A DNA stretch of 64,000 nucleotides, from contig MWDF01000005.1 in NCBI GenBank assembly GCA_002070415.1, positions 1-64,000 on the forward strand. The letters run 5' to 3'. Below, one piece after another: positions 42,990 to 51,360 of the stretch. The position numbers and the translations under genes are program-made. The notes under the pieces were generated by a model. The model did not search any database, was not told where the DNA came from, and saw only the letters and a program-made list of their open reading frames with translations. How positions within the stretch are numbered: position 1 is the stretch's first letter; every line of letters starts with the position of its first letter. This DNA comes from Firmicutes bacterium ADurb.Bin153. Lineage in GTDB: Bacteria; Bacillota; DTU025; MWDF01.

Positions 42990-43017
42990 AACACGAAAGA
43001 GTGGGAACAACCCACTC
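42990..43017 (-). terminator. Terminator/attenuator-like hairpin in the rimP-nusA leader
   Basis: A 7-bp stem GAGTGGG / CCCACTC (42999-43005 with 43011-43017) followed by TTTCGTG. It lies downstream of the predicted rimP start of transcription, so it is in the leader of the nusA operon. The short U-tract suggests a pause or attenuation site rather than a full terminator. Confidence 0.5.
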
Positions 43018-43050
43018 CTGAAAACAAACAAAGCATTGACTACCAAAAGA

Positions 43051-43079
43051 ATTCTATAACAAAAGACGCAAAAAGGCAA
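43051..43079 (-). promoter_or_regulatory. Promoter of the rimP-nusA-infB operon
   Basis: TTGCCT (-35, 43074-43079), 17 bp, TAGAAT (-10, 43051-43056) on the minus strand in the polC-rimP gap. It gives a leader of about 90 nt containing the hairpin at 42999-43017. Confidence 0.7.
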
Positions 43080-43193
43080 GCGCCGCTTCTTGAACGTGTG
43101 GTTCGTCAGCGATAATGTCATAGCATAAGTCGTCAGGGAAAACGTCATGCCCGGGAATCGGATGCAGGGCATCTTCGTTGTCGGGCCGATCGA

Positions 43194-43217
43194 GCCGGCG
43201 GCGTCATGATCGCCGGC
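43194..43217 (-). other. GC-rich hairpin after polC
   Basis: Stem GCCGGCG / CGCCGGC with a 10-nt loop, 17 bases beyond the polC stop. No U-run follows. A further inverted repeat ATGCCC...GGGCAT lies at about 43146-43171. One of these may mark the polC 3' end. I see no gene in 42953-43233. Confidence 0.4.
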
Positions 43218-43233
43218 AGTCTACGACGCCACC

Positions 43234-46200
43234 TCAGAACAGCTCCTGGTGCTCGCTCTCCTTCAACCCGGACAGGGCCCCCGCCTCCCTGAGCGCGGTT
43301 ATGTGCGTCTTGGTGAGCCCGACCCTCCTCTTCATGTCGTCCACCGAGCTGAACGGCGATTTCGACCTTGCGTCGCCTATCTTCGCGGCCGCCTTCTCGC
43401 CGAGCCTCGGCACCGAGGACAAAGGCGCCCTTATGCCGTCGTCTTCGGAAGTGAACCTCGTCGGATGGGAGACTGCGATGTCCACCTGCTTTATCCTGAT
43501 GCCCCTTAGCAGGGCCTCCCTCACCGCCTCCAGCACGGGCACTATGTCCTTCTCCTTCTGGGTGGCTGACTTGTTCGAGTCGGTGGAGCGTATCGCCCTG
43601 TCTATCTCCCTTACGGACATGGACGCGAACGACGGGTCGAAGTCCAGCGCCCTTATGGTCAGGTACGCGCTGTAGAATGCGACCGGCATGTGCACCTTCG
43701 CATAGGCTATCCTGAAGGCCATCATTACGTACGCGCACGCATGCGCCTTCGGGAACATGTACTTTATCTTGTTGCAGGAATCGGCGTACCAGTCGGGCAG
43801 GTCCAGCTCCGACATCATGGCCTCGTCCGACTGCGACAGGCCCTTGCCCTTCCTCACCTTCTCCATTATCTGGAAGGCGCTCTTTGGGGGCATGCCCCTG
43901 GAGATGAGGAAGTTCATGATGTCGTCCCTGACGGATATAACGTCCTTGAGGCCGCCGTCCCCGTTCTTGATCACGTCGCGCGCGTTGTCAAGCCATACGT
44001 TCGTGCCGTGCGACAGGCCCGATATCCTGACAAGCTCGTCGAACGTCGATGGCCTGGTCTCGACCAGCATGCCGCGCACGAACCTGGTGCCGAACTCGGG
44101 TATGCCTATCGTGCCGACCTCCTGCCCGTATCTCTTGGCATCCACGCCGAGAGCTCCTATGCCGGAGAATATCGACATCGTCGCCGCGTCGTCGAACGGC
44201 ACCTGCCTGAAGGATTCCCCGGTTATCTCCTCCAGCATCCTGATCATGGTCGGGTCGTCGTGGCCCAGCAGGTCGAGCTTCAGCAGGTTGTCATGCAGCG
44301 CGGTGTACTCGAAGTGGGTAGTCACTATCCCCTTCTCCTTCGAGTTCGCCGGATGCTGGACCGGCGTGAACTCATGGATGTCGCGCCCTTTTGGAAGAAC
44401 TATTATGCCGCCGGGATGCTGGCCCGTGGTCCTCCTGACGCCGGTCGTGCCTATGGCGAGGCGAGCCGACTGGGCCCTTCCTAGCCTTGCGACGGATTTC
44501 TCCTCGAAGGCCTTCACGAAGCCGTAGGCGGTCTTCTCTGCTATGGTGCCTATCGTCCCGGCCCTGAAGACATTGTCGGCGCCGAACATCTCCTCGGTGT
44601 ACTTATGTATCCTGGGTTGGTACTCGCCCGAGAAGTTCAGGTCGATATCGGGCACCTTGTCGCCCTCGAAGCCGAGGAACACCTCGAACGGTATGTCATG
44701 GCCCTCTTTGACCATCTTCATCCCGCAGGAAGGGCACACCTTGTCCGGTAGGTCGAAGCCGTGCTTCTGCCCGAACGGGCCGAAGTCAGACCCCTTGCAG
44801 CCTTCGCACCTGTAATGCGGCGGAAGGGGGTTCACCTCGGTTATCCCGAGCAGAGTCGCCACCAATGACGAGCCGACCGAACCTCTTGAGCCAACCAGAT
44901 AGCCGTCTGACAGTGATTTCCTGACCAGTTTCATCGCGACGAGGTAGATGCTCGCGAAGCCGTTCCCTATGATGGACTTCAGCTCCTTGTCCAGCCGCCG
45001 CTCTACGACATCCGGCAGGGGCTGCCCGTACAGGCGCTCCGCCTCCGACCTCGAAATGTCCCTGACGTCGTCCTCGGCGCCTTCCATGATCGGGGTGCTC
45101 AGCCCGTCCGGGACGGGCTTGAGGCATTCGACCCCGGCCGCTATCCTGTTCGGCTCGATAACCACGGCCCTCAGCGCGTCTTCACGACCGAGGTACGAGA
45201 ACTCCTCCAGCATCTCCTCGGTGGATCTTAGATGCAAGGGCGGCTGCTCGTCGAAGTCCCTGTAGTCCTGACCAGCCAGCAGTACTTTCCTCAGGTCGGA
45301 GTCCTCTTTCCTTATGTAATGGACGTCCCCGGTGGCTACGAACGGCTTTTCCGACTTCTTGGCCGCATCGACCAGCCTCCTGTTCAGGGACCTTATCGCG
45401 TCCAAGTCGGCAAGAGTGCCCTCCCTTACGAGATACGAGCTGTTCTCGGCCGGCATGATCTCCACGTAGTCGTAGAATTCCATGGCCTTCGACAGCTCCT
45501 CGTCCGACGCTTCCCTAAGCGCCAGCCTGAAGAGCTCACCGCCCGCACAGGCCGAGCCGTATAGGAGCCCCTGCCTCAGCTCCAGGGCCAGCCGCCTGGG
45601 CACGAGAGGGTGCCTCTTGAAATGCTCAAGGTGCGATTTCGTGACCATCCTGTAGAGGTTCGCAAGCCCGGCCCTGTCCTGTACGAGTACGGTGAAATGG
45701 TTCGTCTCATCCGACCCGTCATCCTTCAGGTACCCTTCCATGCCGAAGACGGGCTTTATGCCCATCTTGGACGCCGTCTGGTAGAAGCGCGGGAAGGAGT
45801 AGATGACGCCGTGGTCCGTAATCGCAACGGCCGTGTGGCCCATCCCTTTCACGGCCCTTATGACGTCTTCTGGGTCGCTCACGGAATCAAGCGCGCTCAT
45901 CTTGGTGTGGCAGTGCAGCTCCACCCTCTGGCAGGGCCTGAGGACCTCCGGGGCGCTCTCTTCGCATGATTCTATGTCCTCCGCCATCATAAGCGGCTCC
46001 GCTTCCTGTGTGCCCTTCCTGTCGTCCATAACGACGCTGCCGGCGACTCTGACAATCCCGCCCACCTGGGGCAGATCCTCTTCCGAATCGGCGCTTATGC
46101 TGCACGAGATCGCACCGGTCCTGTCCGCGACTATGAACGAGAGCACGGCCTTGTCCCACCTTGACGGGAAGACCGCCTGGTTCATGGCCTCGCCCTCGAC

Positions 46201-46875
46201 CGCCACGTAATCTGTCGCGTCCTGGATGCTTGCTATATCCACCGTCCCGACCTTTATCGGGTCCCCGTATACGTGGGCATTTGATCCGCCATCGCGGACG
46301 TCTGGCTCGTTTTCCTCTACCGGCGCTTCCGGCAGTGAATCGGAATAGTCGGTGTTCCTCGCAAGGCCGCAGGCGAGCTTCACGTCGACGCTGGCTCCCG
46401 TCTTCGCCCCCACGAGGTCCGATATGGCCTCGGGGACGTCGCGCCTTTCGAACGATATGAGCTGGGCCTCGCTAGGTACGGTCAATCCGACGAAACCGTC
46501 CCATGACGGTTCGCACGAAAGCAGCGCGCCGAGGTTTACGCCGCTTGTCTCGGAGACACTGGCGGCCAGTGAAGACCAGGCCTTCTTTATCCATAGATCC
46601 TTCTCGAACGGAAGGTATCTGACTTCGGCTTCCACATCCGCCGCATGCTCCGCAAGCGCCCTGCTCAAGCTGGATACGGCCTCTTCCATGTGCTCGGCGG
46701 GACCTTCCATGCGTACGCTCCAGCCGCCGTCTTCCGTGCGCACCAAAATCTCCCGCACGCGACAAAAAGCCAGCTCTTTCGAGGCTGGCGTGTCTGTTAT
46801 CGATTCTAGTAAACCTCTAAGGTCCTTATGCCCGTCCGAGGGCATCAAGCGATAATGCAACGATGACCACCCCAT
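43234..46875 (-). CDS. polC: DNA polymerase III PolC, lacking the inserted exonuclease domain
   Basis: Main replicative polymerase of Firmicutes. N-terminal domain (about 1-200), OB fold (about 205-300), PHP domain starting at VELHCHTKMS (about 318), polymerase palm with GSRGSVGSS (662-670), zinc cysteines C690, C693, C714, C717, catalytic PDIDLNFSGE (D743, D745), and a C-terminal helix-hairpin-helix. In canonical PolC (about 1430 aa) a DEDD exonuclease interrupts PHP after GLEANLVDDG. Here GMEGYLKDDG passes directly to NHFTVLV, giving 1213 aa. PHP ligands H321, H323, D330, H355, E380, H393, C443, D517 and H519 all seem present. The ATG at 46875 has no clear ribosome-binding site. Confidence 0.97.
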   Translation of the reverse strand: MGWSSLHYRLMPSDGHKDLRGLLESITDTPASKELAFCRVREILVRTEDGGWSVRMEGPAEHMEEAVSSLSRALAEHAADVEAEVRYLPFEKDLWIKKAWSSLAASVSETSGVNLGALLSCEPSWDGFVGLTVPSEAQLISFERRDVPEAISDLVGAKTGASVDVKLACGLARNTDYSDSLPEAPVEENEPDVRDGGSNAHVYGDPIKVGTVDIASIQDATDYVAVEGEAMNQAVFPSRWDKAVLSFIVADRTGAISCSISADSEEDLPQVGGIVRVAGSVVMDDRKGTQEAEPLMMAEDIESCEESAPEVLRPCQRVELHCHTKMSALDSVSDPEDVIRAVKGMGHTAVAITDHGVIYSFPRFYQTASKMGIKPVFGMEGYLKDDGSDETNHFTVLVQDRAGLANLYRMVTKSHLEHFKRHPLVPRRLALELRQGLLYGSACAGGELFRLALREASDEELSKAMEFYDYVEIMPAENSSYLVREGTLADLDAIRSLNRRLVDAAKKSEKPFVATGDVHYIRKEDSDLRKVLLAGQDYRDFDEQPPLHLRSTEEMLEEFSYLGREDALRAVVIEPNRIAAGVECLKPVPDGLSTPIMEGAEDDVRDISRSEAERLYGQPLPDVVERRLDKELKSIIGNGFASIYLVAMKLVRKSLSDGYLVGSRGSVGSSLVATLLGITEVNPLPPHYRCEGCKGSDFGPFGQKHGFDLPDKVCPSCGMKMVKEGHDIPFEVFLGFEGDKVPDIDLNFSGEYQPRIHKYTEEMFGADNVFRAGTIGTIAEKTAYGFVKAFEEKSVARLGRAQSARLAIGTTGVRRTTGQHPGGIIVLPKGRDIHEFTPVQHPANSKEKGIVTTHFEYTALHDNLLKLDLLGHDDPTMIRMLEEITGESFRQVPFDDAATMSIFSGIGALGVDAKRYGQEVGTIGIPEFGTRFVRGMLVETRPSTFDELVRISGLSHGTNVWLDNARDVIKNGDGGLKDVISVRDDIMNFLISRGMPPKSAFQIMEKVRKGKGLSQSDEAMMSELDLPDWYADSCNKIKYMFPKAHACAYVMMAFRIAYAKVHMPVAFYSAYLTIRALDFDPSFASMSVREIDRAIRSTDSNKSATQKEKDIVPVLEAVREALLRGIRIKQVDIAVSHPTRFTSEDDGIRAPLSSVPRLGEKAAAKIGDARSKSPFSSVDDMKRRVGLTKTHITALREAGALSGLKESEHQELF

Positions 46876-46879
46876 GATG

Positions 46880-47521
46880 CTATTTGAGCCTGAACAGCCT
46901 CTTGAATACCTGCTTGATCACATGCCAGTACATCTTTGCGCGTAGTTTGCTGCCTTCGGCGAGCCCGAGCTTCTCCTCCTTGACCACCTGCGTAAGGTCG
47001 TCCAGGTACACCTTCTTGACCTTCAGGGATTTCTCGTTCGCTATCTGGGTGATGATGGTCTCGAGCCCGTATTCCGTGCTCTCGAGCTCGGAAGGTTCTA
47101 TCAGCGACCTCTTTATCGCCCTCTGGCCGGAAAGGAATGTAGTCATCATCTGCGCCAAGTCGGTGAAGACCCTTCCGAACCTGAAAATCCCCACGGTCAT
47201 GTCGGCGTCACCGTTTATCACGGGGTCCAGCAGGTCGTCGACGTGCTTTTCGGTAAGCCCCACCAGGTCGGCGTCCATGAGCAGGATCACGTCGCTGTAG
47301 GTGGCGGATATGCCCCTGGCCACGGCGGCGCCCTTCCCCATGTTGTGCGGAAGCGAGAGCACCTCCACCCCCGTGGCCCCTGCGGCCTCGGCGGTGTTGT
47401 CCGTCGATCCGTCGTTTATGACGAGGATCTGGTCTATCTTGCTGCACTTCTTGAGCACGGAGGTGACGGCCGCGACCCTGGGGCCCTCGTTATAGGCGGG
47501 AACGATGGCGCAAACCTTCAT
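46880..47521 (-). CDS. Family 2 glycosyltransferase
   Basis: Inverting GT-A glycosyltransferase; acceptor unknown. CAIVPAYNEGPRVAAVTSVL (about 4-23), VINDGSTDNTAE, NMGKGAAVARGI and the metal-binding DADL (about 83-86) are intact. The C-terminal third is basic with an amphipathic end (YWHVIKQVFKRLFRLK) that could lie on the membrane. 213 aa, no membrane span. Inserted between proS and polC, where no glycosyltransferase is normally found. GAGGTG lies before the ATG. Confidence 0.9.
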   Translation of the reverse strand: MKVCAIVPAYNEGPRVAAVTSVLKKCSKIDQILVINDGSTDNTAEAAGATGVEVLSLPHNMGKGAAVARGISATYSDVILLMDADLVGLTEKHVDDLLDPVINGDADMTVGIFRFGRVFTDLAQMMTTFLSGQRAIKRSLIEPSELESTEYGLETIITQIANEKSLKVKKVYLDDLTQVVKEEKLGLAEGSKLRAKMYWHVIKQVFKRLFRLK

Positions 47522-47525
47522 CGGC

Positions 47526-49259
47526 TCACCTCTTGCAGGGCTCTAGCCGATCCATCTCGGCATCGACTATCGCCTTTATCTCCTCGGCCGCATCTTCAAC
47601 CGGCACGAGCCTTGCCTGGGCATCGCGTCTCATCTTGAGCTCCACGCACCCCTTGTCCAGTCCCTTCGGCCCGACCGTCACCCTTATCGGTATCCCGATG
47701 AGGTCGGCGTCGTTGAACTTGACCCCAGGCCTTTCGTCCCGGTCGTCAATGAGGGCTTCCACACCGGCCGCCATAAGTTCGGCATACAATGCCTCGCCCG
47801 CTTCAAGCTGCCTTTCGTCTGTCGTGTTGACGACCACCACCGTGCATTGGTACGGCGCCACCGACATAGGCCAGATGATGCCCTTCTCGTCGCTGTGCTG
47901 CTCGATGACCGCGGCGACGCAGCGTGTGATCCCTATGCCGTAGCAGCCCATCACCATCGGGTGGGATTCGCCCTTGTCGTCAAGGTACGTGCAGCCGAGG
48001 GGCACGCTGTACTTCGCTCCGAGCTTGAACAGGTGTCCTACTTCGATCCCCTTCTTCGCGACGAGGGGGTTCGAGCAGTCGGGGCACAAGTCGCCCTCGA
48101 CGGCGTTCCTCAGGTCTGCGAGCTCGAACGGGCCGAAGTCCCTTCCGTAGCAGAGGTCCTTGTAGTGTACGTCCTTCTCGTTCGCGCCCGAAACGCCGCA
48201 CATTATGGCCGGGATCTCGAAGTCGGCTATTACCTTGGGGCACTTTATGCCGACCGGTCCTGCGAAACCGACCGGGGCCCCCGTCACTCTCAATATGGTC
48301 TCCTCGTCGGCAAGAGACACTTCCCTTGCTGCTACGGCATTCCTGAGCTTCAACTCGTTGAGCTCCCTGTCGCCCCTTAAGAGGGCTACGACCGGCTCGC
48401 CGTCGGCCAGGTACACGAGCGTCTTTATCATCCTGCCGGCCGGAACAGAAAGGAATCTCTCGAGCTGCTCGATCGTCCTCACGTCCGGCGTTTCGACCTT
48501 GCTCATGGGAGGGCATTCGCACGCGCTCGCTTCGGGCCTTGCCGTTATCTCGGCCCTTTCGACGTTCGCGCCGTAGCCGCACTTCTCACAGACTACGATA
48601 TCCGCCTCCCCTATTCCGGCTATGGCCATGTATTCCTTGGAGACCTTGCCGCCGATCGCACCGGAATCTGCCTCGACCACGAGGAAATCCAGGCCCATGC
48701 GGGTGAAGGCCCTGCAATATGCCTCGTACATCCTCTCGAAGGATACGTCGAGCCCCTGCTGGTCCGCATCGAAGCTGTACAGGTCCTTCATTATGAACTC
48801 CCTGCCGCGCATGACACCGTAGCGGGGCCTTATCTCGTCCCTGAACTTCGTCTGTATCTGGTAAAGGAGCTTCGGCAGCTGCCTGTATGAGCGCACCTCG
48901 TCCGCCACGTGGGTCGTTATGTTCTCCTCGTGCGTAGGCCCGAGGCAGACTTCCCTTCCTCCGCGGTCCTTGAACTTGAACATCTCGCTGCCGTAATCGT
49001 CGTACCTTCCCGTCCTCTGCCAGGGTTCGGGATTCTGCAACGCGGGCATGAACAGCTCCTGTCCGCCCTGCCTGTCCATCTCCTCGCGGACTATCTGCTC
49101 AACCTTGCGTATGGACCTCCATCCCAGCGGAAGGTATGTGTATACGCCCGCCATGGTCTTGCGCATAAGCGCGGCCCTCAACATGAGCTTGTGGCTCGCT
49201 ATCTCGGCCTCTGCTGGCACTTCGCGCAACGTGGGCGCGAAAATCTCGCTCATCCTCAT
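47526..49259 (-). CDS. proS: Prolyl-tRNA synthetase (bacterial type, with editing domain)
   Basis: Class II synthetase for tRNA-Pro. Motifs 1-3 are visible (YLPLGWRSIRKVEQIVREEM, FKFKDRGGREVCLGPTHEE, GCYGIGITR); a YbaK-like cis-editing domain (about 235-385) lies between motifs 2 and 3, followed by the anticodon-binding domain. 577 aa. The ATG overlaps the ispG stop (ATGA). Cognate tRNA-Pro(CGG) is at 991-1067. No T-box is visible. Confidence 0.97.
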   Translation of the reverse strand: MRMSEIFAPTLREVPAEAEIASHKLMLRAALMRKTMAGVYTYLPLGWRSIRKVEQIVREEMDRQGGQELFMPALQNPEPWQRTGRYDDYGSEMFKFKDRGGREVCLGPTHEENITTHVADEVRSYRQLPKLLYQIQTKFRDEIRPRYGVMRGREFIMKDLYSFDADQQGLDVSFERMYEAYCRAFTRMGLDFLVVEADSGAIGGKVSKEYMAIAGIGEADIVVCEKCGYGANVERAEITARPEASACECPPMSKVETPDVRTIEQLERFLSVPAGRMIKTLVYLADGEPVVALLRGDRELNELKLRNAVAAREVSLADEETILRVTGAPVGFAGPVGIKCPKVIADFEIPAIMCGVSGANEKDVHYKDLCYGRDFGPFELADLRNAVEGDLCPDCSNPLVAKKGIEVGHLFKLGAKYSVPLGCTYLDDKGESHPMVMGCYGIGITRCVAAVIEQHSDEKGIIWPMSVAPYQCTVVVVNTTDERQLEAGEALYAELMAAGVEALIDDRDERPGVKFNDADLIGIPIRVTVGPKGLDKGCVELKMRRDAQARLVPVEDAAEEIKAIVDAEMDRLEPCKR

Positions 49260-50326
49260 CTGTCATCAGCTCCCGGTGCAACTAGTAGGATCATTTCCAA
49301 GAGCGCCTTCGCGGCCTCCTCGTAAGGTACCCTGCCGACCACCGCGCCCTTCCTGAATATTATTGCCGCTCCCTGTCCGCAGGCAAGCCCGAAATCAGCA
49401 TCCGCCGCTTCCCCGGGGCCGTTCACCTCGCATCCCATGATAGCGACGGTGACGTTGGGGTCCGCATTACGGAGCCCTTCCCTTACCTTCTCCACGAGGC
49501 CGGTAACGTCGCCCCTAGTCCTTCCGCAGGTCGGGCATGAGACGATCTTCAGGCCCTTCATAAGGCCAAGGCCCTTCAGCAGCTCCCTGCCGGCCTTCAC
49601 CTCGAGGACCGGATCGGCCGTAAGGCTTATCCTTATCGTGTCCCCTATGCCTTCAAGCAGAAGCGCGCCTATCGCGGCCGACGAACGGATCACCCCCGTA
49701 TCGGGAGGTCCCGCCTCGGTAAGCCCGAGATGGATCGGATATCCGACTTTGCCAGAGATTATCCTGTTCGCCTCCACGGTCTCCGACACATCCGTGGATT
49801 TAACAGACAATACAGTATCATAAAACCCGAGCCTTTCAAATACCAGAAGCTCGGCCAGGGCGCTTTCGGCCAGCGCACGGGCCGTCCTGCCGTATTTTGC
49901 GACAAGCGCCGGCTGAAGCGATCCCGAGTTCACGCCTATCCTGATAGGTATGCCCTTCAAGGCCGCCGCCTTCACCACTTCGTTGACCTTCGCGTCGGAC
50001 CCGATGTTGCCGGGGTTTATCCTTACTTTCGAGACGCCGGCTTCCATGGCCGTAAGGGCCAGCCTGTGGTCGAAGTGTATGTCGGCGCACAGCGGCACAT
50101 GAGAGCTCTTGACGATCCTCTCCAGCGACAAGGCGGCCTCCATGTCCGGGACGGCGAGCCTGACCAGCTGGCATCCGGAATCCTCAAGGGCAGCTATCTG
50201 GCGGATCGTAGCCGAGGCGTCCCTCGTGTCGGTATTGCACATGGACTGCACGGACACAGGAGCAGCTCCCCCGATCGACAGAGAACCTGCCTTCACCTGC
50301 CTCGTCAATTTACGCCCGTCTGCCAT
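49256..50326 (-). CDS. ispG: (E)-4-hydroxy-3-methylbut-2-enyl-diphosphate synthase IspG
   Basis: Fe-S enzyme making HMBPP, the substrate of IspH. TRQVKAGSLSIGGAAPVSVQSMCNTDTRD at the N-terminus; cluster cysteines in SCPTCGR and MGCEVNGPGEA. 356 aa from ATG 50326, with an AGGTGAGG-type ribosome-binding site; a GTG at 50338, overlapping the rseP stop, would add four residues. dxr-rseP-ispG-proS is a clostridial order. Overlaps proS by 4 bases. Confidence 0.96.
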   Translation of the reverse strand: MADGRKLTRQVKAGSLSIGGAAPVSVQSMCNTDTRDASATIRQIAALEDSGCQLVRLAVPDMEAALSLERIVKSSHVPLCADIHFDHRLALTAMEAGVSKVRINPGNIGSDAKVNEVVKAAALKGIPIRIGVNSGSLQPALVAKYGRTARALAESALAELLVFERLGFYDTVLSVKSTDVSETVEANRIISGKVGYPIHLGLTEAGPPDTGVIRSSAAIGALLLEGIGDTIRISLTADPVLEVKAGRELLKGLGLMKGLKIVSCPTCGRTRGDVTGLVEKVREGLRNADPNVTVAIMGCEVNGPGEAADADFGLACGQGAAIIFRKGAVVGRVPYEEAAKALLEMILLVAPGADDR

Positions 50327-50334
50327 CCTCGTCC

Positions 50335-51360
50335 TCACCTTCCGACGATGAGCCTGGTTATGTCGCTGTACGTGGCGTAGATGGCGAGCACTATGAAGAA
50401 GGCGATCCCCGCAAGCCTGAGGGCGTTCATTACGCCGTCGGGTATCTTCTTGCCGGTGATCCTTTCGATGCTCATGAACAGGAGCCAGCCCCCGTCCAAG
50501 ATAGGAAGGGGTATCATGTTGAACACTCCAAGGCTTATGGATACGAGCGCGATCAGCAACAGGAAGGACGGCATCCCGCTTTTGGCGGCCTCGGCCGAAG
50601 CGACTGCTATGCCCACCGGGCCGGATACCTGGCTCAGGTCGCTTCCCAAGAACAGCCTGCCTATCGCTGCCACGGTCAGCCTGACTATCTCTGAAAGGAA
50701 ACGCACCCCGTTTGCGAAAGCCTCCGCGGGGCCCGTCTTCTTCAGAGTGCCTATCATGTAGATTCCTATCTTGCCCCGTCCGTCCGACGGGTCCTTGGCA
50801 GGGACGGCCGTCACCTCCACGGCTTCGCCGCCTCTTTCGACTATTATGTCAACCGGTATGTCGGATGACCCCGACAATACAGATACGATCGACTCGGATG
50901 TGAGCATGGGCTGCCCGTTGATCCTGAGGATTATGTCACCTTCTAGAAGACCGGCGGCTTCTGCCGGAGATCCGGGTATCGTCTGGTCGATCATCGTGAC
51001 CGGGGTGCCGGCGACCGCGAACAACGACGCGACAAGCACGATGGCCAGTATCACGTTCATGACGGGACCCGACAGGATCACGAGGAACCTCTGGTAGAAC
51101 GGCCTCATGCCGAAGCTCCTGCCGTCGCGCACCCTTCCGTCCTCCCCGTCGTCGAACCTGTTCAAGCCTCCGAAGGGCAGTGCCCTCAGGCAGTATTCCG
51201 TGTCCCCTCTCCTCTTCTTCCAGAGCGTAGGCCCGAAGCCTATCGCGAACTCCAGTATCCTGAACCCGAACGCCTTGGCGGTCAGGAAGTGGCCCAGCTC
51301 GTGTACTATGCTTACGATGCCGAAGACTATTATGAATGACAGGAACGCCAAGATCTGCAC
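50335..51360 (-). CDS. rseP: Site-2 protease RseP/RasP
   Basis: Intramembrane zinc metalloprotease that cleaves anti-sigma factors and leftover signal peptides. HELGH (about 20-24) and LPILDGG (LDG motif) are the zinc ligands; a PDZ domain lies at about 120-190; four hydrophobic segments. 341 aa. GTG start with a weak ribosome-binding site, overlapping dxr by 31 bases. No anti-sigma gene is in the window, so its substrate is unknown. Confidence 0.96.
   Translation of the reverse strand: MQILAFLSFIIVFGIVSIVHELGHFLTAKAFGFRILEFAIGFGPTLWKKRRGDTEYCLRALPFGGLNRFDDGEDGRVRDGRSFGMRPFYQRFLVILSGPVMNVILAIVLVASLFAVAGTPVTMIDQTIPGSPAEAAGLLEGDIILRINGQPMLTSESIVSVLSGSSDIPVDIIVERGGEAVEVTAVPAKDPSDGRGKIGIYMIGTLKKTGPAEAFANGVRFLSEIVRLTVAAIGRLFLGSDLSQVSGPVGIAVASAEAAKSGMPSFLLLIALVSISLGVFNMIPLPILDGGWLLFMSIERITGKKIPDGVMNALRLAGIAFFIVLAIYATYSDITRLIVGR

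Noticed and set aside
42987-43172. 61-aa minus-strand open frame between polC and rimP
   Set aside because: Overlaps the predicted rimP promoter and leader hairpin, lacks a good ribosome-binding site, and has no recognisable domain.
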